Origin: Marinoscillum pacificum
GTDB taxonomy: Bacteria > Bacteroidota > Bacteroidia > Cytophagales > Cyclobacteriaceae
Reading direction: 5' to 3'
Assembly (NCBI RefSeq): GCF_024714495.1
Contig: NZ_JAMZMJ010000005.1
Location: forward strand, 186,001-250,000
Length of the DNA stretch: 64,000 nt
This document shows, piece by piece, positions 46,098 through 54,806 of this stretch. Within the stretch, counting starts at the first letter, position 1. Every line of letters starts with the position of its first letter. The notes beneath the pieces are model-generated. The model saw only the letters and a program-made list of their open reading frames with translations, had not been told where the DNA came from and searched no databases. The position numbers were made by a program, and so were the translations under genes.

Positions 46098-47726
46098 CTA
46101 CCTCTTAATTCTCTTATTTAGCTGATAATGGTATAATGAGGGAATCTCCTTGATTTCTTCATTGGTCATTTCCAGGTACGGATTAGGTCCGTATTCAATG
46201 GTAACCGGCAAGTTGCCATAGATGCCAATAAGTCTTGCATTCGGGCCATCTTTCATACCATTCAGAATCGCAGGTTCAGCAGACTCAAAACCATTTTGAA
46301 AATCAACCGCAATGTTCCACATGGTGGTGTAAGACCCATGTGATGGTTTCCAGTAGCCTGCTCCACCACCTTCGAACAGGCCATAGCTGCGATCCTCATC
46401 CAAAATAACCTTCACAGTAATGTTGTCGAACAAGTTCTGATGATTGGCACCAGCATGCTGATCAAGAAGTGGTTGCTGATCCACCTGACAGTTGGTGTAC
46501 ACGCTCTTCGTAGAGAACGTATTGAAACTTAAGGGATGACGCACCACATTTTTCACATGAAGATTTTCCACCAGCACATTATGCACACCACTCATAGAGA
46601 CTGAATAATGAGCAATCTTTTCACCAGATGTCTCGATATCCTGAATGGTCACATTCGCCGTTTCCTCTGTCAAAATACCACTATCCGCATTTTCAATCTT
46701 CACATCACGCACCCAACCATTGAACAATCGAGTTAAGTAGATGCCATTGTAGCCTTCTTCCACATGATGCGCAATGTTTGGAGCCATTGGGAAGGTAATT
46801 CGTAAATGCTCAATGCCTACCTCTTCCAGATGTTTCCATTCCACCATTTTAGGCGTCCATTCAGGTCGAATGTCCATCAATAATGGGTCTTTGATAGTAA
46901 TTTTGTTACCTGAGATTTTGGTAATGGTGGTTTGCTGTTGGATCAGCGAATGCTCTGGATAGTTCCAATGATGTGATCCAATCTTAAATTGCTTCTCACC
47001 ATACATTGCCTGAATCAGTGAACTATTTTCACCTTCTTTGTTGTACCATTCAATCTGGACGACATCACCGACTTTGAGCTGATCAATCGTTGCCGCAGTG
47101 ATCAGCTTCTCTCCTCTTTTTCCTTGACTTAGCGTTGCTAAAACAACTGGAGGCTCATCGTATTGATCCAGATAAGCTTTGGTCCGCACTCCTGGCTGTC
47201 TTGTCCAGATCACTCCTCCTGACCAGGCATATTGTGAAAATGGTAAGTCGATATTATTCTCCTTCTCCCGCTGACGTTTATCTAGTGCTACCAAATACTC
47301 CCTCAACTCCGCCAAAGCCGGAGGATTATCGAAATAACTCATTGGTCGAGGCACATAGATCTCGGTACCGCCAGAGCCACTCCCCGCTCCTCTAAGGATC
47401 AAATTGCTCCGCTCGATGTAGAGAATTTCACTTAAAATGACCCGTCCAGCGGGCATTTGGATCACAACTGGCCCATCCGTTTCATGAGCTTTCTTCAACA
47501 GTTCCAGCAGTGCTTTGCTATCATCTAATTCGTCATCACTCACAACACCATAATCTGTTGCTAGCAATACTTCACCTGTTGGATTGGGAATCGTCTGTTC
47601 TCCATTGTGGTAACCTGCATAGGAGAAATCTGGTAAATAGACTGATTGATCACTCAATACTTTAGGAATCTGAGCTTCCACTATCAAACTCATTACAACA
47701 AAAAACACTGTCAATACTCTACTCAT
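46098..47726 (-). CDS. Secreted DUF4955-like beta-helix protein
   Basis: A 542-residue secreted protein with signal peptide ending IVEAQ. It has the start SDQSVYLPDFSYAGYHNGEQTIPN shared with 54807-57425 (HDFSFAGYHKGEIEIPN), a pectate-lyase-superfamily type core (DDSKALLELLKKA, IQMPAGRVIL) and right-handed beta-helix repeats further on. I assign it to the DUF4955 group from memory. A lyase or hydrolase role on a uronic polysaccharide is inferred from its neighbours. It overlaps the next gene (47723-49015) by 4 bp. Confidence 0.65.
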   Translation of the reverse strand: MSRVLTVFFVVMSLIVEAQIPKVLSDQSVYLPDFSYAGYHNGEQTIPNPTGEVLLATDYGVVSDDELDDSKALLELLKKAHETDGPVVIQMPAGRVILSEILYIERSNLILRGAGSGSGGTEIYVPRPMSYFDNPPALAELREYLVALDKRQREKENNIDLPFSQYAWSGGVIWTRQPGVRTKAYLDQYDEPPVVLATLSQGKRGEKLITAATIDQLKVGDVVQIEWYNKEGENSSLIQAMYGEKQFKIGSHHWNYPEHSLIQQQTTITKISGNKITIKDPLLMDIRPEWTPKMVEWKHLEEVGIEHLRITFPMAPNIAHHVEEGYNGIYLTRLFNGWVRDVKIENADSGILTEETANVTIQDIETSGEKIAHYSVSMSGVHNVLVENLHVKNVVRHPLSFNTFSTKSVYTNCQVDQQPLLDQHAGANHQNLFDNITVKVILDEDRSYGLFEGGGAGYWKPSHGSYTTMWNIAVDFQNGFESAEPAILNGMKDGPNARLIGIYGNLPVTIEYGPNPYLEMTNEEIKEIPSLYHYQLNKRIKR

Positions 47727-49015
47727 TGCTTCACAAATCTTATCACTTCACCATTAATTGTCTTCAGAAAATAAACTCCAGCATTAAAAGCTTCCATGGA
47801 TATCTCACTTTTGTTGGAAGTCAATAGTTTCTGTCCACTTAGATCATGAATCGAATAGCCAGCACCATTGAGTCCTTCAATTTTCAAAACAGACGATACT
47901 GGAATTGGATAAATCGTCAATTCCACTCTTTCTGATATACTAAGAATATTGCTCAGCAAATCATCATCATCATCGCTATTGGCTACAAAGCCTTCGGGCT
48001 GCTCACATGCATATTGTGACTCCTCAGGGTTACCCAATCCATCTTCGTCGGCATCTTCATACCAATCCTGACAGGTATCGACATTGTTCTGAACGTAGCC
48101 TTCCGGACGCTCACACTCATATACAAATGAGTTAGGATCACCTAATCCATCACCATCGGCATCTTCATACCAGACAGGGCACGCTCCGATTTCGGTCACC
48201 TGAAAGTCTGCAAACAAAACCTCCTCATCGCGTAAGGATGCTACATCATTCAAACTGCGGTAAATCCCCCACTTGGGACGCACAAAAGAAGCACCGGCAC
48301 GCCACATGTCAATGGATTCGTTGGAGTATGAAAGAACCCCCGTACCATCCAAAAGCTCCAAACGAAAATCAAGCTTGCCGGTGTCTTCTGCGAACTCTGC
48401 TTTGCAGAATGCTTTCACCCATTTCCCAGCCATCAAAGACAAGTCTGCCTCCTTGACCGTCGTGTAATTGTTATTTCCTCTTCCGTGAATCAATTGCAGT
48501 TTATTGGGATCGCCTTTGCGAGGAGTAATCGTTAGTAAAGGATTGGCGGAATCCGTTCCTCCCACTACTTTAAGCTGGAAAAGATGTGTAAAATTCGAAG
48601 ACGCCTGGAATCCAGCATCAATTTTGAAGTACCACTCATAAGTCACCACCTCTCGCTGAATAGCCTTCAAATAATCCGGTGAAGGATCATAGGCTTTTAT
48701 TTCATTTCGCTGACGATCCACGTTCGTTTCGCACCTGTCGGTATCTATGTATTTATGAATGTAAAATTTGAATACATTTCGATCCAATTCTTCGTCATAC
48801 ACCTCTTCAATGTGCTTGAACATTTCATCATGATCACAATCTGGCACCTCCAATGGAGAACCTCCAAGAGCCTGCTCCAAAAGAGCATACGTATCTCCCG
48901 GACCATCTGCTGAGATGGTTGTTACGGTGGTCTCCTGAGCAAATAATGGAATCTGTAATCCTACCAAAGCCATAAAAAAAAGGACTTTGTGTAGTTGTCG
49001 GTTGGAATGGTTCAT
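47723..49015 (-). CDS. Jelly-roll polysaccharide lyase-like protein with type IX secretion tail
   Basis: A 430-residue secreted protein. After the signal peptide, residues 30-285 have a concanavalin-like jelly-roll with DRQRNEIK near residue 103 and FTHLFQLK near residue 145, the positions where heparinase-I-like and glucuronan-lyase-like families carry catalytic Arg, His and Lys residues; FQLK here replaces the usual HQIK. Two thrombospondin-3-like calcium repeats (YEDADGDGLGDP; YEDADEDGLGNP) and a type IX secretion C-terminal domain (YPIPVSSVLKIEG through the end) follow. Family assignment is tentative: a lyase on a uronate polymer is likely. Confidence 0.6.
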   Translation of the reverse strand: MNHSNRQLHKVLFFMALVGLQIPLFAQETTVTTISADGPGDTYALLEQALGGSPLEVPDCDHDEMFKHIEEVYDEELDRNVFKFYIHKYIDTDRCETNVDRQRNEIKAYDPSPDYLKAIQREVVTYEWYFKIDAGFQASSNFTHLFQLKVVGGTDSANPLLTITPRKGDPNKLQLIHGRGNNNYTTVKEADLSLMAGKWVKAFCKAEFAEDTGKLDFRLELLDGTGVLSYSNESIDMWRAGASFVRPKWGIYRSLNDVASLRDEEVLFADFQVTEIGACPVWYEDADGDGLGDPNSFVYECERPEGYVQNNVDTCQDWYEDADEDGLGNPEESQYACEQPEGFVANSDDDDDLLSNILSISERVELTIYPIPVSSVLKIEGLNGAGYSIHDLSGQKLLTSNKSEISMEAFNAGVYFLKTINGEVIRFVKQ

Positions 49016-49180
49016 GCGCTGTTTGGTCTAAATTCAATAGCAACCCTAAACTTAGATCGGAATAGCACTCTGGCAGTTCAAAACTGGTAGTACAATCGTT
49101 CAAAAGGTGGTTATATCGCTTATTTGAGGTATTTATTCCTATTTTCGCAGGAAACTAGCATTGAACCAAAATTGATCCAG

Positions 49181-50197
49181 ATGAGTAAGAAAATAGAAGG
49201 CAATACGGTAAAATGGGGCATCATTGGTGTAGGTGACGTTTGCGAAGTGAAGAGTGCACCGGCCATGAACCTAATTGCCAACAGCAAGATTGAAGCGGTA
49301 ATGCGTCGTGATGCTGCCAAAGCCGAGGACTATGCGAAACGACATGGAGTAAGCAAATGGTACAGCGATGCTGACGAACTGATCAATGATCCTGAAGTCA
49401 ATGCCATCTACATCGCGACTCCACCTGTGGCTCATCTGGAATACACGATCAAAGCTGCTAAAGCCGGTAAACCTGTCTATGTAGAAAAACCAATGGCACG
49501 GACGTTTGCAGAATGCCAGCAAATGATCGAAGTATGTGAAAAAGCAGGAGTTCCACTCTACGCCGCTTACTATCGCAGAACTTTGCCAAACTTCTTGAAA
49601 GTAAAAGAACTGGTGGCCTCAGGCGCCATTGGTGACGTGCGTATGGTGGAAGTGCGCATGGCCAAACCCTTAAAACCAAACATCATCACCCATCAGGAAA
49701 ATCACTGGCGAGTAGACCCAGAGATCTCTGGAGGAGGCTACTTCTACGATCTGGCAAGTCATCAATTGGATTTCTTAGACTATCTATTTGGCCCAATTGT
49801 GAAGGCAAGTGGTACCAAAGCCAATCAAGCGAAGCTATACCCCGCAGAAGACATTGTGGTGAGCAGTTTTGAGTTCGAGTCTGGTGTATTAGGAACAGGC
49901 AGCTGGTGCTTTTCAACAGGAGAAACCAGCGACAAAGACCTGACCACCATTATCGGTTCGCAAGGTGAAATCAGCTATGTCTCTTTTGGCAGTAATGAAG
50001 TGACCTTAAAAACAGATGAAAAAGGAACAGAAACCTTCTCTTTCGACATGCCAAAGCACATTCAACAACCGTTGATAGAACAAGTAGTGGTTGATTTATT
50101 GGGAACAGGCACTTGCGTGAGCACAGGCGTATCTGGTGCCCGAACCAATCAGGTTATGGAATGGATGACTGGTTCTGGTAATTTAGTGAGTCAGTAA
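49181..50197 (+). CDS. Gfo/Idh/MocA family oxidoreductase
   Basis: A 338-residue NAD-dependent oxidoreductase with the Rossmann motif WGIIGVGDVCE, the conserved EKP (YVEKPMARTFAEC) and the catalytic-region pattern GGGYFYDLASHQLDFLDYLFG. Start at 49181 (MSKKIEG) rather than 49124, because the upstream 19 codons lie in the promoter region of the divergent lyase gene. Substrate unknown; a sugar or sugar acid from the surrounding polysaccharide locus is inferred. Confidence 0.88.
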   Translation: MSKKIEGNTVKWGIIGVGDVCEVKSAPAMNLIANSKIEAVMRRDAAKAEDYAKRHGVSKWYSDADELINDPEVNAIYIATPPVAHLEYTIKAAKAGKPVYVEKPMARTFAECQQMIEVCEKAGVPLYAAYYRRTLPNFLKVKELVASGAIGDVRMVEVRMAKPLKPNIITHQENHWRVDPEISGGGYFYDLASHQLDFLDYLFGPIVKASGTKANQAKLYPAEDIVVSSFEFESGVLGTGSWCFSTGETSDKDLTTIIGSQGEISYVSFGSNEVTLKTDEKGTETFSFDMPKHIQQPLIEQVVVDLLGTGTCVSTGVSGARTNQVMEWMTGSGNLVSQ

Positions 50198-50237
50198 TCG
50201 ATGATTGGATGGTTCGATAATAAGAGAATTTTAATGT

Positions 50238-50265
50238 GTCATCCTGAGGCACGAAGGATCTATCT
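50238..50265. repeat. Dispersed intergenic repeat of GTCATCCTGAGG...GAAGGATCT type
   Basis: GTCATCCTGAGG and GAAGGATCTATCT arms resemble the widespread intergenic elements of Bacteroidota. It lies in the 96-bp gap between 50197 and 50294, which holds no gene. Confidence 0.45.
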
Positions 50266-50293
50266 AACATTAATGAATTACATACTATAGTAA

Positions 50294-51157
50294 CTACTTC
50301 CAAACCATCACCACCCCTACACTGAGCATCATGGCTTGATTAGTTACATCATTGAGTTGGGTTCTGGGTCTGGAACCATCAACCTTATAGAGTATATCAA
50401 TACCTTTTCCAGTTGATGAATAAGAATGCTTAACTGATGCTTTGATATGAAAAATTGACTTCAACGGATATAAAAGTGCTAACTCATTAAACCAAACAAA
50501 CCCCTTCGCTTCATGTCTAAAACTCACAGGTCGCTCAAACTCATCAATGAGGTTCCAATTGGCCTTAGCGTTATAATTCACTTGAGAATAAGTAGAAGAT
50601 GCCTGAAAACGAAATGATCCTAGTTTATAATGTGACTTCAATTTACCAACGGGTCCTTTCCAGAAAGCTTGATAAGAACTATTCAAATTGGATTCAGCAT
50701 TCACCAAATAGAACTTTTTACTAGTCCATTGATGACCGGCTCCAATAGTCATTTGAAACACTGAACGATCAACTATTTTGAATTGCAATAGTGGTGACAA
50801 TGAAGCCGAAAATCCTTTATTAGCATCTTCTCTTGCATAAAAAACCTGATTTACCCGATTATCCTGTTCGTAATCAGTATCCGTTACCTCACCTGACACA
50901 AACCTCATCAAATCAGCCTGTAAACCAACTCCAAAACGTCGATGAATATCGACGTAATTATCAGTAGTCATTCCTACTCCAACTACATTTTTCCATTGTA
51001 GCTCGGAGAAGACATTGGGGTTTTCACCTTTCATATTTCCAGCTATGGACCAACTTAACTTTTCCAAAGAGGTAACAGCATCCAAACTCATTTCGGCCTT
51101 TTGAGACCAACTAAGAACTGGCGAAATTAATACTATGTAGATCAGTAAGTTTTTCAT
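50294..51157 (-). CDS. Outer-membrane beta-barrel protein, possibly omptin-like
   Basis: A 287-residue protein with signal peptide ending LSWSQ and alternating beta-strands through to a C-terminal aromatic strand (MMLSVGVVMVWK). SELQWKNVVGVGM and RRFGVGLQADLMRFVSG resemble the strands of omptin-like barrels such as the Protochlamydia outer-membrane family, but I cannot see a complete set of omptin catalytic residues. Function unknown. Separate transcription unit in the polysaccharide locus. Confidence 0.45.
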   Translation of the reverse strand: MKNLLIYIVLISPVLSWSQKAEMSLDAVTSLEKLSWSIAGNMKGENPNVFSELQWKNVVGVGMTTDNYVDIHRRFGVGLQADLMRFVSGEVTDTDYEQDNRVNQVFYAREDANKGFSASLSPLLQFKIVDRSVFQMTIGAGHQWTSKKFYLVNAESNLNSSYQAFWKGPVGKLKSHYKLGSFRFQASSTYSQVNYNAKANWNLIDEFERPVSFRHEAKGFVWFNELALLYPLKSIFHIKASVKHSYSSTGKGIDILYKVDGSRPRTQLNDVTNQAMMLSVGVVMVWK

Positions 51158-51271
51158 CGCATCAATAAACCGGAGCCTGAAACTCCATCTAACCCATCCA
51201 TCATTTTTGGTGTCACGTTGTGGTTGAGTAAGACATTTATCAGGGTCACAGGCATCCGGTCTACCACATTT

Positions 51272-52141
51272 TTAGCTCATTTTCACCCACTTCAGGTCAT
51301 CGAAATAGATATAGCCCACACTTCCGGATCCCCAGTAGCTCTGGCTACCACCTCGGAATACAGAGTAGTAAAGACCTTTAACTTTGCGCTTCGAGTCTGA
51401 GGATGCCCATTTGATGTTGTCTCTTCTCAACACTGTAGAACCATTCACTTTCATCTCGGCGGTGCCATTGTAGGAACTTCCAGTGTTGGATTTCATGTAA
51501 AACCCAATGGTGTACCAGGTACCTCGAGAAAGCGCTCCAGAACTTGGATACTTTGCTCCAAATGACTCTCCACAATTACTGGTCATTCCCTGATGATATA
51601 GGTAGGGCTGAAAGTACACTCGATTCGGGTCTGAATTCGGAGAATACCACATGGCACGCATACTACCGCCATTTCCTGCTTGCGCATCACTAGCTCTACA
51701 ACCGGTCACTCCATCGCCCACCTGGAAGCCCCAGCCTACTTTACCTCCGCGACTCCAGTCAAACTGACTATGGAATCTTACTTTGTACTCCAACCAGTAC
51801 TCCGTACCGTCAGACACATCAATTCTACTCTCCATACCTCCCGAGGTGCCGACTACATTGGCAGCCAAGGCAATACGCAGCGTATTGGATGAAATGTACG
51901 TCGAGCCTGCATCCCATCCAGAGATGTTTCCAAATGCAGACGAAGCATTGGAGGATGAAAACTGACCATTAGACTGTGTGAAATACACTTCACGACTAGA
52001 ATAGATTGCTCTGGCTTCCGTAGCGTCCTCGTCGATGATTTCCGGAGTGACTAGATCTTCCTGGCATCCTCCAAAAAGTAAGCCTACTCCTGCAATAATG
52101 GATAGAGTCCACCCCTTCCATTGCTGATAAATGTTACTCAT
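51272..52141 (-). CDS. PL14-like polysaccharide lyase, lipoprotein
   Basis: A 289-residue lipoprotein (signal ending FGGC). The jelly-roll pattern EYWLEYKVRFHSQFDWSRGGK, then GSMRAMWYSP, VYFQPYLYHQ and RGTWYTIGFYMKSNTG, ending FDDLKWVK, matches polysaccharide lyase family 14 as I know it (lyases on alginate or glucuronan). Four cysteines fit the disulfides of that family. Single gene with its own promoter region. Family 14 is less common in Bacteroidota than families 6, 7 or 17. Confidence 0.65.
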   Translation of the reverse strand: MSNIYQQWKGWTLSIIAGVGLLFGGCQEDLVTPEIIDEDATEARAIYSSREVYFTQSNGQFSSSNASSAFGNISGWDAGSTYISSNTLRIALAANVVGTSGGMESRIDVSDGTEYWLEYKVRFHSQFDWSRGGKVGWGFQVGDGVTGCRASDAQAGNGGSMRAMWYSPNSDPNRVYFQPYLYHQGMTSNCGESFGAKYPSSGALSRGTWYTIGFYMKSNTGSSYNGTAEMKVNGSTVLRRDNIKWASSDSKRKVKGLYYSVFRGGSQSYWGSGSVGYIYFDDLKWVKMS

Positions 52142-52212
52142 AATGAATAAAAATTAAAGGTTAGAAAAAATTAAACTGATCAATCAAATCGCGGTGGATT
52201 CCTTGATTTGGG

Positions 52213-53691
52213 TTAGGTGTTTTGTTGATTTTCGAGTGCTAACTCGATACGTTCTTTTAAGAATGCGACATAAGGTGTGGTTGGTGCTTTCATACTAATT
52301 GCCTGATCAAACACTTCTTTAGCTCGAAATAAATCTCCATTGATCAACAGCCCTTCCGACAAATTCAAATAAGCCTGAGGTGAGTCCGGATATTCGGCTA
52401 CAGCCAATTCAAAAACCTGTATGGCCTCTTTTTCCATTTGTAATCGATGAAGAAGATTCACTCCAAGCTGGCCCAGTAAGGTCGGGTTAATTTCATAGGA
52501 AGATTCTGCTTTAGCATGCTCTTCCTCAAACCACGCTAATACCTCCTCCATGCACCTGCCTTCAGCCAGTAATTTGCTCATGACGATGTGAATTGGTGGT
52601 TTGACTGGTGTCAATTCTTTTCCTTGCAGGTGCCCAATCAACTGACTGGATATCAAAGCTGGATTGAAATCATCCATGGTATTGGTCCAAACAAAGACGC
52701 CTAGTTTCTCATCAGGAATCAAACTCATATCAGCACTGAACCCTCCTGCACCCCAATGATTGTTGAAAATCAAGTTCTCGTCTTCACGGAAAATATCCCA
52801 TCCATAACCCTTGTAGGTGTCTTTTCCTGTTTTGTATTGTGTTTCAAAAAGACGTGTAGGTGGATGATTAAGTGTCCAATGCATCCAATGTTGCACATCA
52901 TTTACAGTGGTGTGAAAACCATAACTTCCGACATTCTCTCGGGTGTATGGATAAATCTCGTTGGGGCGTTGCTCATAGGTTAACCAATGCCCAATATGAT
53001 GTGGCATGGCAAGGTTCGCAGTGTCAAACTGACGGTAATCGAATGTTGAATGCTGCAACCCCATTGGATTCAGGTAGTGTTCTTGAATAACCTGTTCAAA
53101 TGATAACTGACCAATGTGATGAAGTAAGTCTGCCGCAATATCGATATTATAAGGAGAGCGCTTAGCTCTTGTTCCTGCAGCAAACTCCATCGGCTGATAG
53201 ACAATACTTTGAGTTGTAGCCGCCAGTGCCTCTTCATCAAACGCGGGCATGTCCCATGCAGGGCTGAAGTTGGGAATACCTGAAGTATGTGTCAGCAGAT
53301 GATGAAGCGAAATGTCCTGGTAATCTCCTTCCAATCGAAAATAAGGAATGTGAAGTGAGACTTTGTCCGATAGTTGAAGTTTGCCCAGGCGTTCCATTTG
53401 CAAAGCTGTTGAAGCAATCATCACTTCCGATAATTCGCCAGCAAAGAACATCGTCTCTCTAGTAAATGGTAATGAGTCCTGAACTTGTCGTAATCCGCTG
53501 GCATAGCTGTAAACCTGATCACCACTAACGACCACAACCGCCAGTCCTGGTAATGGATTCGCCAGGTGTACTTGATCTAAGTAGTTGTCAATAGTTTCCG
53601 AATCAACGATGGCTTGTTCTTGCTTTTCACGACAAGCAAAAAGGAGCAGGAAACACACAATTGGTAATAGCTGTAATCTAAATGAGTTCAT
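52213..53691 (-). CDS. Class C beta-lactamase-like serine hydrolase homologue lacking the SxxK motif, with TPR tail
   Basis: A 492-residue lipoprotein (Cys20). Residues 30-370 have the fold of class C beta-lactamase/penicillin-binding esterases, with HHLLTHTSGIPNF and a C-terminal HWGAGGF corresponding to the HxG triad box. The nucleophile motif SxxK, expected at residues 86-89, reads Glu-Leu-Ser-Glu in FFAGELSEVM, and the YxN motif is distorted (KRSPYNID). Two or three tetratricopeptide repeats fill 395-485. It may bind rather than hydrolyse a ligand; I read the codons directly and see no frame problem. Confidence 0.75.
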   Translation of the reverse strand: MNSFRLQLLPIVCFLLLFACREKQEQAIVDSETIDNYLDQVHLANPLPGLAVVVVSGDQVYSYASGLRQVQDSLPFTRETMFFAGELSEVMIASTALQMERLGKLQLSDKVSLHIPYFRLEGDYQDISLHHLLTHTSGIPNFSPAWDMPAFDEEALAATTQSIVYQPMEFAAGTRAKRSPYNIDIAADLLHHIGQLSFEQVIQEHYLNPMGLQHSTFDYRQFDTANLAMPHHIGHWLTYEQRPNEIYPYTRENVGSYGFHTTVNDVQHWMHWTLNHPPTRLFETQYKTGKDTYKGYGWDIFREDENLIFNNHWGAGGFSADMSLIPDEKLGVFVWTNTMDDFNPALISSQLIGHLQGKELTPVKPPIHIVMSKLLAEGRCMEEVLAWFEEEHAKAESSYEINPTLLGQLGVNLLHRLQMEKEAIQVFELAVAEYPDSPQAYLNLSEGLLINGDLFRAKEVFDQAISMKAPTTPYVAFLKERIELALENQQNT

Positions 53692-53893
53692 AATGCTAGT
53701 TTTTACACTATTCGCAATTTGTTACTCATTTCATTTCTGATAATTCAGTTTTAGTATTCCAATCGTACATAATGTTATGATTTTATAAATACATCATCAC
53801 CAATCTTATCAAAATGTAATAGGCTAATTTCCGATTTGGAAAAGTCTAATAGTCACCTCAACCCCAGCCCTTCTCCTCAAAGGAGAAGGGTGT

Positions 53894-54017
53894 CTGAACT
53901 CTCCCCAACCCGTCTCTTGGTAAGAGAGGGGCTTCGATTCTTATTATTTTCTTAACTGTCTCATTTTTGGGGTGAGTTGGAAATAATTAACCACAAAACC
54001 TTGTCATTTCGACTTAG
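53894..54017. repeat. 124-bp direct repeat, first copy
   Basis: Matches 54458-54581 with six substitutions and no gap, starting CTGAACTCTCC and ending TTTCGACTTAG. It contains the hairpin CTCTTGGTAAGAG. It lies in the gene-free stretch 53692-54806, with a further hairpin just before it (CCCTTCTCCTCAAAGGAGAAGGG, 53868-53890) and no coding frame that I can support. Confidence 0.8.
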
Positions 54018-54360
54018 CCTGCCTGCCGGTAACGTAGTGAGAAGTCCATTTTCTCTTATTAGTCTCCCTTTGAGCAGACGCAAGATCACTCCTATTAGCT
54101 CGAGATGATTATTACATTAAATCGTCACTCCCCGAATCACTTGCATTCATCTTAATTATTAAGATTTGATTGAGTCGTGATTATAGGGGAATCTCATTTT
54201 GAATTACTATAGCTACTTTTCGTAATTTTCCTTCCCTGCCATGCAATTCCTACCTGCGCAGGAATGACGGTTCGATAAAACAGAAATAAGTGGATAATAA
54301 TTAGTATTTGAATCACAAGACCTTATCGCTTCTATGATTTGAGATATTGCCATTTATACT

Positions 54361-54392
54361 TTGTCATTTCGACAATAGGAGAAATCTATCTC
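54361..54392. repeat. Dispersed TTGTCATTTCGAC element
   Basis: TTGTCATTTCGACAATAGGAGAAATCTATCTC starts with the 13-mer TTGTCATTTCGAC, which also occurs at 54001 and 54565 within the two repeat copies. A palindromic ATTCCT-n8-AGGAAT element lies at 54246-54265. Confidence 0.55.
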
Positions 54393-54457
54393 AAAAAGGG
54401 CATTCATATTGTTCAGAGAATAACCTTTACTTCTTAAACAGTATTGGCCATACTTAC

Positions 54458-54581
54458 CTGAACTCTCCTCAACCCCTCTCTTGGTAAGAGAGGGACTTTG
54501 ATTCTCATTATTTTCTTAACTGTCTCATTTTTGGGGTGAGTTGGTAATAATTAACCACAAAACCTTGTCATTTCGACTTAG
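54458..54581. repeat. 124-bp direct repeat, second copy
   Basis: Second copy of 53894-54017, same orientation, start to start distance 564 bp. Confidence 0.8.
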
Positions 54582-54806
54582 TTCCACATTGAGTTGTCGT
54601 AAGATCACTTCGCTCAGCTCGTGATGACGATTAGATTAAGTCGTCATTCTCCTCCTCTAACACGGCTCAAGTGAGACACCAACATACCTACGTCAAAAAC
54701 ACGTCAGGACTTTTTGCACACCGCTATTGTACGATTATGTGCCATCCAAATTATGATTCTTGAACAGCTTTGGCATCACAATCGAAATTCCTAACACACC
54801 CTTTAT

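Noticed and set aside
53868-54260. CRISPR array
   Set aside because: Repeats are only two copies of 124 bp plus scattered short elements, without regular spacers or cas genes.
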